This document shows positions 10,138 to 19,722 of a stretch of DNA of 64,000 nt, piece after piece. The stretch covers positions 558,001 to 622,000 of the forward strand of contig AP026134.1 in the NCBI GenBank assembly GCA_030295235.1, written 5' to 3'. This stretch comes from Fistulifera solaris (lineage: Eukaryota > Bacillariophyta > Bacillariophyceae > Naviculales > Stauroneidaceae). Made by a program: the position numbers and the translations under genes. The notes under the pieces are model-generated. The model saw nothing but the letters and a program-made list of their open reading frames with translations, had not been told where the DNA came from and made no database searches. The stretch's first letter is position 1, and the number at the start of each line of letters is the position of its first letter.

Positions 10138-10959
10138 CTAAAATATATCTTCATCTGTGTCATTATCGGAGGCAACAACATCCTCCAGAGAGGTGTAGGT
10201 CCGCACACCATGTGGAGCATAGTGATGCTGTGGGGGACGATGTTGAGCAATTCTTGATATCACAGGTTGATATTCATCCACATCTCGAGTTTCGGGGTGA
10301 TAGGCGGCCGAGTGCACTCCAAAGTAGACTGGTCCTTTCGGACCACAAGAGTGAGCTGGTATGTTCAAACAAAGTAGAGGACAAAATCGACGACGCACCA
10401 TCATATCCAAAGAGTTGCTTTCGGCGGCTGATTCTGAATCAGAATTGTGCTCGGACGGTTGTGCCACTGGGTATGAGCCGGAGGAAGAAACATCATCGTC
10501 TTCGTCATCATCGTCTTTTTGGCTTTCGGTAGCGTCCGAATCCGGCGAAGGAGGGCGATTCTCTGTTACAACTGGCAACATCCGCATCTTGATTTTCACA
10601 GATGGTCCCTTTTTTAGAGAAGGTTTAGCTGCCGCCGATTTTATCCTCGTGGTTTCGCTGTCCTTCTTTTTCGTTCGGGGCTTTTTAGCTGGTTTCGTCT
10701 CAGAGGATGATTCAAGCGAGTTCTTTTTGCGCTTCAGATTACCTCCCTTCCTTCCAGGAGGAACCTTGACTGTCACCGGTCGTTTCCAAATCGAAGTTGA
10801 TTGTAGATTACCTTCCTCATCTAGATTTGAACAAATTTCTTCCAACCAAAATCGGCGCTGTGCAAGCTGTGCATTCACAGCCGACTCTGCCGTTTTGACA
10901 GCTTCCATGAGCAACGCGTGAACCTTTCTCAGTGACTCTAATTCGGCATTTGTGTCCAT
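10138..10959 (-). CDS. Basic/acidic nuclear-type protein, unknown
   Basis: 273 residues. The N-terminal 45 residues form a heptad-like helix (ELESLRKVHALLMEAVKTAES...). A Lys/Arg-rich stretch follows (KPAKKPRTKKK), a likely nuclear localisation signal, then a Ser/Asp/Glu-rich region and a His/Pro-rich C-terminus. No catalytic domain is visible. A nuclear, possibly chromatin-bound role is inference from composition only. A short intron inside the region coding SLDMMVRRRF...IPAHS cannot be excluded. It sits between the two paralogues A and B. Confidence 0.6.
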   Translation of the reverse strand: MDTNAELESLRKVHALLMEAVKTAESAVNAQLAQRRFWLEEICSNLDEEGNLQSTSIWKRPVTVKVPPGRKGGNLKRKKNSLESSSETKPAKKPRTKKKDSETTRIKSAAAKPSLKKGPSVKIKMRMLPVVTENRPPSPDSDATESQKDDDDEDDDVSSSGSYPVAQPSEHNSDSESAAESNSLDMMVRRRFCPLLCLNIPAHSCGPKGPVYFGVHSAAYHPETRDVDEYQPVISRIAQHRPPQHHYAPHGVRTYTSLEDVVASDNDTDEDIF

Positions 10960-11828
10960 GTTATAAAAAAGTGTTTTGTAAAATGTTGATTAAGGCAATG
11001 CTTTTGACTAAAAGAATACTCCGTAATAGATATTGCAATGCATCATCGTCGCGTCGTCGCCGCTTTTTTCGTGACTGGATTATTCATTAATGAATGAATC
11101 GTGATTCTGGCGGACACGCCTATTTTATCTAAAAGCAAAAACGTGTGATCTCGACGTCAGTAATCTTAGACCATTGCCAAGCCGATACGGGTGACACATG
11201 GATGTTGATAATCAAAGGTGGGATTTCAAACACAAAGCCAACAAACTACGCGACCCCTGCAAACGCCTTTGATTCGAGAAGTGACATCTTTAGAGTACCA
11301 GGTACAATCTAGTCAAGCATCGTCGCTGCTGAAGACTTTCGGTCGTTCGAATCGTCCTTCAAGCTGAAAAAAGCGCCCCTCTCTCATTCTGTCGCATGCG
11401 TTTTGAAAACACCATGGAAAATGAAAATGATAGAAGTGAAAGGAAATGCAAAGAAAGTAACGGCGAGTCGAACAGGAAATTGACTTTTAACTTTACCAAT
11501 CGCGTCGTAGTTGTTTGCGTATGGATAAGCCAAAGAAATGTTTCTTTGCTTTCTCAATTCATTGCGAACGAAAAGTATAGCATTTCCTACTACACCGTTT
11601 GTGTCGCGTACTATTTTTTCAATCAAACACAATTAATAGTGAAGGGGCCTGACACAGAAAATCGCAAATGTCTGCAATCAAAAAGACATAAATCCTCTCT
11701 TTTTATCAAAAGCCGTCATTGCACGCCTCTCTCATCGACTTCTTTCGAGTGACTAAGACTTGTGACGTCCAGCACGGCATCGACGATGATAGATGCATTT
11801 TGGATGGTGTTGCTGGATTTAGTTCGCA
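10960..11828. other. Intergenic
   Basis: About 870 bp. A GTACC-type palindrome lies at about 11297-11310 (agtaccaggtac). An open frame of 118 codons on the plus strand (11396-11752) has no family resemblance and is probably chance. Confidence 0.5.
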
Positions 11829-12404
11829 TTATGCTTTACGTGCTGGCAATTTAAAACGAGCCTTTTGAATATCATCCGGTTCATTGAGCTGCAACAGTCG
11901 TTTTTCCTGCTCAATGTCATCCACTTCGACTGCAACGTTATTCAACTCGTCCAAAATACCGTGAAGTAAAACACTCTCTTGCAACATGTATTGCAGCGAC
12001 GGCGCATCCCCGAATCGGCGAACCTTGACTCCGTTCTCTTGAAAATCAATCGACACCATAGCTGTCCCGTCTTTAAAATAGACTTGCAAATCACCATCGC
12101 CTCCTTGTTTGGTCAGCCACGACTTGGGTGCCGGTTCGTTCTGAATTCCAACCAAATATATTTGCATGAGAAAGCGCAGCGCACCCACTTTTACATTCTT
12201 GGCGGGAATATCGATAATGACGGGTGGACCGGACGTTTCCTGTTTCCCTAATACGCCTCCGAAAAGCTCCAGCGAGCTGTGCTGCGATCGACTGACACTG
12301 GAACGATGGAGCGAGAATGCTAGACAAGGAAAGGTAAATTGACCGAGCGCCAGCAGTAGGCATGTCATGTACATGAAGTAGGAAGAGAATTGATGATTCA
12401 TCAT
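11829..12404 (-). CDS. Secreted/plastid protein of unknown family (paralogue B)
   Basis: 191 residues in one intact frame. The leader MMNHQFSSYFMYMTCLLLALGQ...PCLAF-SLHRSS has the A-F junction typical of diatom plastid presequences. The mature part shares its whole layout with the gene at 8994-9591: VKVGALRFLMQIYLVGIQNEP, a strand-rich VYFKDG...VSIDF, LQYMLQESVLLHGILDELN and EPDDIQKAR. The intact frame here supports the frame repair proposed for paralogue A. Function unknown. The two paralogues point toward each other and flank one unrelated gene. Confidence 0.8.
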   Translation of the reverse strand: MMNHQFSSYFMYMTCLLLALGQFTFPCLAFSLHRSSVSRSQHSSLELFGGVLGKQETSGPPVIIDIPAKNVKVGALRFLMQIYLVGIQNEPAPKSWLTKQGGDGDLQVYFKDGTAMVSIDFQENGVKVRRFGDAPSLQYMLQESVLLHGILDELNNVAVEVDDIEQEKRLLQLNEPDDIQKARFKLPARKA

Positions 12405-13068
12405 GGTAGAAACGTTTTTCTATCAATTGTTTTCAATAAGGCAGGATCGCTTTTATGCGAATGAACAAGAAAGGCGGACACAGCATTTTTTGCTGCGATT
12501 TGATTTTGGGTTGACAAGTGAGTCACGTGGCACGAACGAGTCATGAGAACAACGGTCGGTGCGCACCGCACCGGTACCCGGTACAGGTACCATGTACGGT
12601 ACCCGTACCTGGTACAGCTGTTTGCTTCCGGTCACTGACCTATGTAACTTTCGTAGAAAATGTACCGGATCGTACAAAATCTACGTGCCATTTTCGCGTA
12701 GGAGCTAAGTCTACTTCACGAAAACCTATGATTTGACTGAAAAAGCATCTTTTTCAGAAAATAAATTGATCATACTGACACTAATCATATTTGACAGCAA
12801 TTTCTTGTCATCAATTCTTTTTAAACCTACCTTTTTTTGAACAAATGGTCGGTTTCATTTCAGTCCCGGGTCAGTCACGCATCGTCACACGACCGACAGG
12901 CACGCACCGTTTCGCGCAAAATCTCGCTCCCTTCTTGCAACTTGCAACATGCCCTCATTACCATTCTTGTTCATGTTGCTGCATCTTAAAGCGAATTTCT
13001 TGATAAAGTAAGTTGAAATTACATGAAATTAGTACTCTGCCATGAGCGCTGAAGCGATCCAGCGCTGT
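12405..13068. other. Intergenic with the densest GTACC palindrome cluster
   Basis: At 12567-12622 there is a dense run of overlapping 6-bp palindromes (GGTACC, GTAC, CCGG combinations), upstream of paralogue B. The rest is AT-rich. No gene seen. Confidence 0.6.
12567..12622. repeat. GTACC/GGTAC palindrome cluster
   Basis: Overlapping 6-bp and 10-bp self-complementary words (ggtaccc, ggtacagg, gtaccatgtac, ggtacccgtacc). Smaller clusters occur at 6298-6323, 8640-8706, 13590-13605, 13662-13692 and 16536-16553, always between genes. Confidence 0.8.
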
Positions 13069-13374
13069 TTAGTCTGTTTCATCCTCTATTTCGCCCTCTG
13101 ACGGCAACTTGTCCATATCGTCACTTCCGTCTTCATCATCGATTTCATGATTGGAATGGCTTTCTTCAACAATGATCGTGTCAATTTTGTTGAACCAAGC
13201 TCTCTTTGAGTGCTGGGTGATGATCTTTCAAGGTCTGAAGGAAATGCTCTCCACAAATCCATTTGTCTGGATAGCCCGCGAGTCATCACTGCACACAAAC
13301 GTGTGCCAATTTTCACCGACAGTTTTGAGAACCGAAATGTTGCGAGTCAGGCACGATATATATACCAATCGACG
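13069..13374 (-). pseudogene. Degenerate acidic-tailed coding remnant with one in-frame stop
   Basis: On the minus strand one frame reads NWHTFVCSDDSRAIQTNGF, then a TGA, then HSKRAWFNKIDTIIVEESHS and a strongly acidic end (DDEDGSDDMDKLPSEGE) before TAA at 13069. The biased acidic tail and consistent frame suggest former coding sequence. Either the TGA is a disabling mutation or a short intron (for example 43 or 84 nt ending at cacccag) removes it. Family not recognised; a transposase relic is only a guess. Confidence 0.35.
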
Positions 13375-13418
13375 CTAAATAAAAAAAGGAACAATATGTG
13401 TGTTGATCGTGCCTGACT
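13345..13418. repeat. 13-bp perfect inverted repeat
   Basis: AGTCAGGCACGAT at 13345-13357 and its reverse complement at 13406-13418, separated by 48 bp of AT-rich sequence including an A-run. It borders the degenerate remnant and could be a hairpin or the ends of a tiny non-autonomous element. Confidence 0.7.
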
Positions 13419-13846
13419 AAAGCAGTCTGCAAGTGTTATTAGCAATGTAATGATAGGATCGGCATTCTCGAAAACAACACGAGATTTGTCGCGATAGGAG
13501 TAGGGCGGTGGAGTAGTCGGACCGTGACTCAACTCCGTTGTGGTAGGCTTCTGCGGAGCCTACATGAAGTCTGGGCCATTGTGCAAACAGCTGTACCGGT
13601 ACTCGATTGCTAATTCTCAATTATTTATCGTTCCCGCTTACTTTCCTGATCCGAGCAGTCCGTACCTGGTACGTGACACGTGTGATGCTGTACCGCTTAC
13701 CGCTTTACTTTCTGCAAAACCCAATAACAATTTTTGTTTGCTCCGCCGCGATGGAAACAGACTCGGACGTTCATCACCAAGTTGATTGAATTAACAAGTT
13801 TCTTTCACTACCAATCAAGCATTGTCATCTAAAACTATCTCATTAT
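13419..13846. other. Intergenic, promoter of the uL23 gene
   Basis: Contains GTACC-type palindromes at about 13590-13605 and 13662-13692. No other gene seen. Confidence 0.5.
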
Positions 13847-14357
13847 GTCAGGTAAGGAGATCTTGTCGCTAAAAGCCGACGCTTGAAGAGCGCTAGAAAA
13901 GCCATGTCTCACGCTGCCGATTGTTTTTCGATGAATAAAATTAGGCAAGGCAAAAGCAGTTTCAAAGGCGTTGAGCAAGGGAATTTCCAAGAAGGGAACT
14001 CGCATTCACACCAAAGTTCACTTCTACAAACCCAAAACTCTTCAACACACGCGAAAGCCCAAGTATGCCCGAACCAGCGTCCCAAAGAAGAGTACAACGG
14101 ATAAGTTCGGTATTATCAAATATCCTTTGACAACAGAATCTTCGATGAAATTGATCGAAGACAGCAACACACTTGTTTTCATCGTTGATATCAAAGCCAA
14201 CAAACGTCAGATCAAGGCGGCCATCCAAGACCTGCACAAAATTGAATGCGAGAAAGTAAACACCCTTATTACTCCCCGTGGTTTGAAGAAGTGCTACGTC
14301 AAATTGACAAAGGATTACGATGCATTGGATGTTGCCAACAGAATTGGAGTAATTTAA
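13847..14357 (+). CDS. RPL23A: Cytosolic large-subunit ribosomal protein uL23 (L23A)
   Basis: Two exons, 13847-13853 and 13945-14357, with a 91-bp GT-AG intron. The first exon carries only ATG TCA G. The 139-residue product has the basic N-terminus of eukaryotic L23A ([15 protein letters not shown]) and the uL23 core ([62 protein letters not shown]). It sits at the ribosomal exit tunnel, the docking site of SRP and nascent-chain factors. An intron directly after the start codon is common in ribosomal protein genes and makes the true start easy to miss. Confidence 0.96.
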
Positions 14358-14471
14358 ACATCGAAATAGACTTTGATTGAAATTTGCTGCAATTCGAATC
14401 AAGTGCGTTCAAATACTGGCAGTATGTGCGGATATCAAAGTTACTCTGTTGTTATGAATACGGCAGAAAAA

Positions 14472-16369
14472 CTACAATCCTTTATCAGTTTCTTTGCGCG
14501 TAATCTGATATCCTCGCATCTTGATTACTTCGTCGTCACTCGTCTCGTCTTTTTCGAAGATCCATCCCTCATTTTTCACTTCTTTGTTGATCGTGATCGG
14601 CTCGCTACTTTTTCCGTCAATGACCATGGCGCCGTCCAGTTCAAGGCTATCAATAATGACTCCTTCTCCACGAACAATGAGAGTAGAGCGCTTGCTAATC
14701 TTTACCTTATCGGGTTGACGAAAACGCTTTTTCAAATCGCCTGGGCAAGTCAGGAAGCTTGGGTCCAAGACAATAGCTGGTAAAAGATCAACCTCGATAC
14801 CCAAATGCGTCTCCGTATCGCCTTGCTCCACTCGACATCCAATCGATCGAAGCATCCTACGAAATGCCCCATACTGGTCGCGTTCGCCGGTGGCTGCCGT
14901 ACCAGGAGCAATCCCTTGCGCTTGCAAAGCTACACCGTCAGGAGTGGCATTTTTCACCGGTGAAAAGCACAAATCGGCTGGGACGCTCGTATAACCGACC
15001 TTCTTGGTATCTTCTCCTTCCAGAACCGTGGGAAAATCTTGCATCATACATTCAAGACGGGTGGGCTTCTTGAATACAGTTTTGGTTTCATCCTTGTATT
15101 TCGGGTTGACGAATTCCGGCATGATTCCATTTGTTCGTTCCAGTGCTTTGTGGTACCCATCAAGCTGAAAAAGGAGCTGATTAATATTACCTGGAAATGG
15201 TGAATACCCCGTTTCTTCGTCATTCACATCACCGTTCGGGCTCCCAGTCGCGCGAAGAAGAGGGTCGAGTTGGTTGTATTCGACGTTGATTGTTCTACAA
15301 ACGCGGCGGTCAGGTTGTTGTTCCACATGTTGCAGTCAAACTTAATACTTGTTCGGACTTACCTCGTCTCGCCCGTTGCTTTGTTTTCCAGCTTTGCAAT
15401 TCCTCCGATGGCTTGCTTGGCCTTTCTCGGGACCGCCAAAGAGTTCATAATCAAGTCCATTTTCTTGGACACACCGAGCATCAGTGGAAGCGTGTGAAAA
15501 GCTAAACCATTCGTATCCTGAAACAAAATCAGCCATTTAATCCCTTGCTCGATCCATTTTTTCGCAACACGGTGTCGATAGAGAAGCTCGTGAATGTCAC
15601 CGTGACCGTGAGGTTTCGTTAGCACCTTGAACGGCTCATCGGGGTCGATGGCGATTGTTGCATCGTTATCTGTAAGAGCAGGAACTCCCTGACCTTGTTG
15701 CACAATAGTAATTTGTTCCTTTTTCATGCCAAAGAAATTGTTGTCCTCCAAAAGTTTGATGGTTCGATCGTTCGTATCGTTTGAAGTCATAATACACATG
15801 GGAAGATGCTTTCCGTTCGAATACTTTTGCTGCAACGCCAGGATATAGTTTATGTAATACTCTAGGTAGCAAGTCATAGTTGCTGTTTCCGTGGGTAGCG
15901 CGATCTGAAAAACGCAGGGTTAGATAGATCAAAAAGAATACCAACTGGATGGGATCCTGGCGCCTACCTTGATGCCACTGTATCCGAGTCGTTCGCCAAG
16001 CCCACCAGCAACGAGCACAAAACCGATGCTACCAAGTTCCTGCATGCCGATTGCTTCTGTTTCTTGGTACTCGGTAGTACCAAGCTCAAAGGCTTCACCT
16101 TTTGGAACACTGGGAATCCACCCATCGAGTGGGTTGACTCCATTTCGACTATCCTCCAAGAGTTCACGTGCTCGCTTTGTGTAGCCTAAAATTCCGGTCG
16201 GATAGGACTCGTCCAATGCTTCCAGCTGACTCGCCAAAGTCTGTCGTGATTCGAGACTAGCTTGAGGAAAATCTTTGAAGAGATGACTTTGCCCTCCCGA
16301 GTGCAAATTTCGAAGAAGTTCCTGTTGCTTGGGAGATAAATCTCTAATTGACTCTGCAAAGTCCGTCAT
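14472..16369 (-). CDS. USP: UDP-sugar pyrophosphorylase
   Basis: Three exons on the minus strand: 16369-15968, 15904-15363 and 15294-14472, with introns of 63 and 68 bp, all GT-AG. Joined length is exactly 589 codons (588 residues plus stop). The nucleotide-binding loop VLVAGGLGERLGYSGIKI is followed by ALPTETATMTCYLEYY, LFQDTNGLAFHTLP, AIGGIAKL, VEYNQLDPLLRA and GDVNDEETGYSPFPGNINQL, matching plant USP closely and in order. The enzyme makes UDP-sugars from UTP and sugar-1-phosphates with broad specificity, feeding glycan and storage polysaccharide synthesis. No plastid leader is visible, so it is probably cytosolic. No frame defects. Confidence 0.95.
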
Positions 16370-16804
16370 GTTGCTCGTTTATCGATGAACGTACAAGGGG
16401 TGCAAATATTTCGACAAACGTTTTGCTTTCGCTTCCTTGCCTCTTTCAATAAACTCCGTAACTCTTTCTTTTCGAATCTATTTTAGTCTTCAGTTGATCA
16501 AGCTTGGATCAAGGAAACGCTTCGAGGCGGAGGAGTACGGTACGGTACCAGGTACAATAGTCGTCGATTGCGCATAGATGTTCGATCGAGGAGGGTCGTC
16601 GTCTCGTTGCGACGTTGGATGATTGTGACGTCAAACCCAGCACTCAAGTCATTCAACAGTGCCAGTCGAGTCAATAGTCAATACTGGAATTCTTTCTTCT
16701 CATTTTTGTTCTGACATCCCTGATACCAGGTAACCATTGTCTGATTTTTATTTAGCTGAGAACTCAAATAAATCTGCATCAAGGCTTCCTGGGTTGCATA
16801 CAAT
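16370..16804. other. Intergenic, divergent promoter region
   Basis: 435 bp between the divergent USP and membrane-protein genes. Contains gtacggtacggtaccagg at about 16536-16553, another GTACC-type palindrome cluster. Confidence 0.6.
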
Positions 16805-17911
16805 ATGTCCTCCCCCTCAAGTGCTGGTCGCAGTTTTAGTCGGCGTGCTTTTTGCTGGTTACCAACGTAAGTGATGACAACGATCTGCCGGCTGGCAGCA
16901 GAATTCCTCGCATTGTCTCCTTGTTTCTCGTTCTAAGTTCCTCATCATTGCCTCTGGCCGAACAATTCTCAACCAGTTCAAGTAGCGGACAATGCAGTAG
17001 CATCGACAAGGCTACGAAGTGGAGATATGTTCCCTACGGTGTTTCAGCAATGTGAACCTGATTTGGTTCAGTATTGCGGAGCAGCGGATATGGGAGCCAA
17101 GGTTTCGCTGACGTTGCATGGGAAAGTAACCGGCAGTGAGATTTTGGCAGGTACAACACTAACCGCGATTTCGGAGGAAGACAGGCTTGTGAAACACCTC
17201 TCATCGGAAGAACCAGAAGATGCTGGGAAAGGTCGACTCCGCGCATCCGCTTACGTCGACGATGTCAAGACAGAAGAATCAATTTTAGGCACTACCCTAG
17301 CCCCATTTCCGTGTTTGGAAATGTTTTGGAAGAAAAATCTCGTCAGTCTGAACTGCTCCCGTGCCTTGAACCAGTTGAGGAACGTTCAAGAACTGAGGCA
17401 TCAACAAGAAAGGAATCAGAGAAGAGCAGAGTATATATTAATTGGTGCTTTGATGCTGTTTCTCTGTTCCTTGGGGATCGGTCAACAAATTCAGCTCTTA
17501 TTGAAAGAGCTCAGCAAATACCGCTTTGTCGTGTGGGGTTTCTTCAACCGTTGGTGCTTGTTACTCACGTTTTTTATGGCCATTATTGGGTGTTGCGAAA
17601 TTGACAGCTCGATTTCTCTGAATGTAGTTTGGATCGCAATCTTTTTGTATGTGCGCGGCAGCAAGAAAGGTCCCGGTATCGGCTGCTGCAAGGAACATAC
17701 GGGTACGGTGGAAAGTATGTTCAACACATCGATTACAGGCAACGGGCAAATTGAGTCCGGACAAGGCAGTTGCAAGCCTTCTTCATACTCGTACTCTGGC
17801 GTTTCGTCAGAGCAATCCGAAAGTTCTTGTGAATGCTCCATTGGATCGGGCCTCAGTAGTGCAGATTGCGAATTTTGTGGCGGTGAAGAATTATCCAGGA
17901 CCCTTTTCTAA
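16805..17911 (+). CDS. Predicted membrane protein with Cys-rich N-terminal part, unknown
   Basis: The long frame from 17027 to 17911 has no good leader of its own. If the C5 run at 16812-16816 is one base too long, the ATG at 16805 opens a hydrophobic leader (MSSPQVLVAVLVGVLFAG). A 110-bp GT-AG intron (16867-16976) with a strong pyrimidine tract then splices it in frame to LQVADNAVAS..., giving 331 residues. The luminal part has spaced cysteines (QCEPDLVQYC, PCLEMFWKKNLVSLNCSRAL) reminiscent of GLG1-type Cys-rich repeats. Two to three membrane segments follow (ILIGALMLFLCSLGIG, WCLLLTFFMAIIGC, VVWIAIFLYV) and then a Ser/Cys/Gly-rich tail. Function unknown; the GLG1 resemblance is weak. Confidence 0.6.
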
Positions 17912-18491
17912 CACAGCATTTGAGGCTTAAAAGTACACCACTTTCTGCTCGGGGACGGGAGTCTCATCGAAAAATCGATTTCTTTGTGATATTTATTGTC
18001 GAGTCGAACTTGGGGCACCCAGTCAGTTCAGGAGGGCGAGAATGGACAAGAGACTCAGTAGCATGAGAAGTTAGACCAAGATTTATTATAACATCTATTT
18101 ATTTCATCTCAGCCTTGGCTAATTGATACCAACTAGATATTTGGGTCAGCCCTACAACACAGTTGGAAACAGAAGCTGTCTGCACATCACGTATCTCGAA
18201 AACGCTTTCGCATACGATTTAAAATACATGTGAAAGTAAAAATCCTGGAATTCGAGTTATGGCTTTCAATAAGAACGTCCAGGATGCACTGCCCTCGTAA
18301 AGGTTGTTAGGGAAAAAGAATAGGAGGTATACACTAATAGTGCACATTTAAGGCTTGCATTTATATACGGAGTAGTCATTTCTCTATCACATAAAGCATC
18401 GGAAAGAAACCGGTCTGGATTTTCCAAGCTAGCAGCATAATGTGGTAATCCGTCTTCAGAAGACGAAGAAACGGCAGCTGAACGTATCTGC
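17912..18491. other. Intergenic
   Basis: About 580 bp between convergent genes. AT-rich 3' regions. Nothing recognised. Confidence 0.5.
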
Positions 18492-19247
18492 CTATAGAAT
18501 AATGCACCCGCAATTGTTTGGCTCGACAGCCTCTTCACTCACGGCCGGTCGATCGAATGAAGGTGCCGATTTAATAGTAGGTTTGGAAGCTGACACGGCC
18601 TTTGTGGGAGACGACGGAACCGGTGTGGCTGCTGGGGTAACAACAGGCGCAGAGTCTTCCGCTTTTACTTCTAATTCTTTCGCGGCAACTGGAGCGTCAG
18701 CTTCTACTGTAAGAGCGACAGCAGCAGGTTTGGTCTCTGGTACCTCAACGGGCTCTGGTTCGGGCTCGTTTTTAACAACTGGCTCTGGTTCAGGCTCGGG
18801 TTCAGGCACAACGGGCTCTGGTTCAGGTTCCGGCAAAGCAGCGGGCTCTGGTTCGGGTTCCGGAACAGCAGGAGGCTCTGGCTCCGGTTCTGAAACAGCA
18901 ACGGGTTCTGGCTCCGGCTCCGAGATAGCGACAGGTTCAGGTGCGGGCACGGACTCGGGTACGGCAACGGTTTCTGGTTCGGCCACAACCGCACGCTCCG
19001 TCAGCACGGGCTCTTCTATCGAAACTTCGGCCGCCACCTTGCTATTCAATACTTCCGTATTGACTTCCTCATCTTGGGAAGGAATCTCTGGCGTTGTTTC
19101 GACAACGTCAGACGGTATATCTTCCAGAGTGTCGACCGACTTGATCTCGGTCAAAGTAGGGCCACTCTCGACCGATTGCGCATCGTTCCCCGGCTTCTTG
19201 GCGCCCTTACCTTTGCCTCCTTTTCCTTTCTTGTTCTTCTTGCCCAT
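18492..19247 (-). CDS. PEPEP-repeat protein with C-terminal CAAX prenylation box
   Basis: 251 residues. The N-terminus is a Lys/Gly-rich basic patch ([18 protein letters not shown]). The centre, about residues 95-170, is a low-complexity array of [10 protein letters not shown]-type units, giving an acidic Pro/Glu rod. The last residues are NNCGCIIL, a CAAX box (C-I-I-L) whose final Leu favours geranylgeranylation, with a second Cys two positions upstream that could be acylated. A lipid-anchored, extended membrane tether is inferred; the basic start could also bind acidic lipids. I know no specific family. The opposite strand carries a Gly/Ser-repeat frame that is only a shadow of the repeat. 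Confidence 0.8.
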   Translation of the reverse strand: MGKKNKKGKGGKGKGAKKPGNDAQSVESGPTLTEIKSVDTLEDIPSDVVETTPEIPSQDEEVNTEVLNSKVAAEVSIEEPVLTERAVVAEPETVAVPESVPAPEPVAISEPEPEPVAVSEPEPEPPAVPEPEPEPAALPEPEPEPVVPEPEPEPEPVVKNEPEPEPVEVPETKPAAVALTVEADAPVAAKELEVKAEDSAPVVTPAATPVPSSPTKAVSASKPTIKSAPSFDRPAVSEEAVEPNNCGCIIL

Positions 19248-19722
19248 CTTAAAGGATATCCTTGGCTCTCAAATTGAATACGTTGCTTCGCCGATTGACG
19301 ACTCACCTCGTAAAGTGGTTGCGTTGTCGTTTGTCGATTGACACTTGGCGAAATGTCATCTGCAACCATGACCGTGTCCAGAGTACATTATACGATAGAG
19401 AGAACGCGCGATGAAGCTCTCATTTAAATCATAGTAACGTCTTTCAACGTCCTGTACACAAGAATGATAGTTGACAACGAATACAATCGTAAACGAGCCA
19501 GCCTGTCCGAGCCATTCGTGACCCATAAGCTGAGACGTGAGCCGCATTCCCCAAACTCGCGTGCGACGTGCGACACAAAGGAAAGAAACACCCAACACTC
19601 GATCTTTTCGAAAACGAAAGAACAACAATACCTGGTAACAATCGATAAACTAACAAACCAAACAGCGCACGGCTTCATGTATGGAATGATTGATGCGATA
19701 ACCAACGACGTGAGGTGAACGG
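19248..19722. other. Intergenic, divergent promoter region
   Basis: 475 bp between the divergent PEPEP protein and lipase genes. No repeat or additional gene recognised. Confidence 0.5.

Noticed and set aside
11396-11752. 118-codon plus-strand frame in intergenic DNA
   Set aside because: No leader, domain or family text, and biased AT-rich composition like its surroundings.
13069-13374. In-frame TGA as a possible second selenoprotein
   Set aside because: No Cys-x-x-Sec or other redox motif around the TGA and no recognised Sec family.
18442-19341. 299-codon Gly/Ser-repeat frame on the plus strand
   Set aside because: It is the antisense shadow of the PEPEP repeat; the minus-strand frame has start, basic head and CAAX end.
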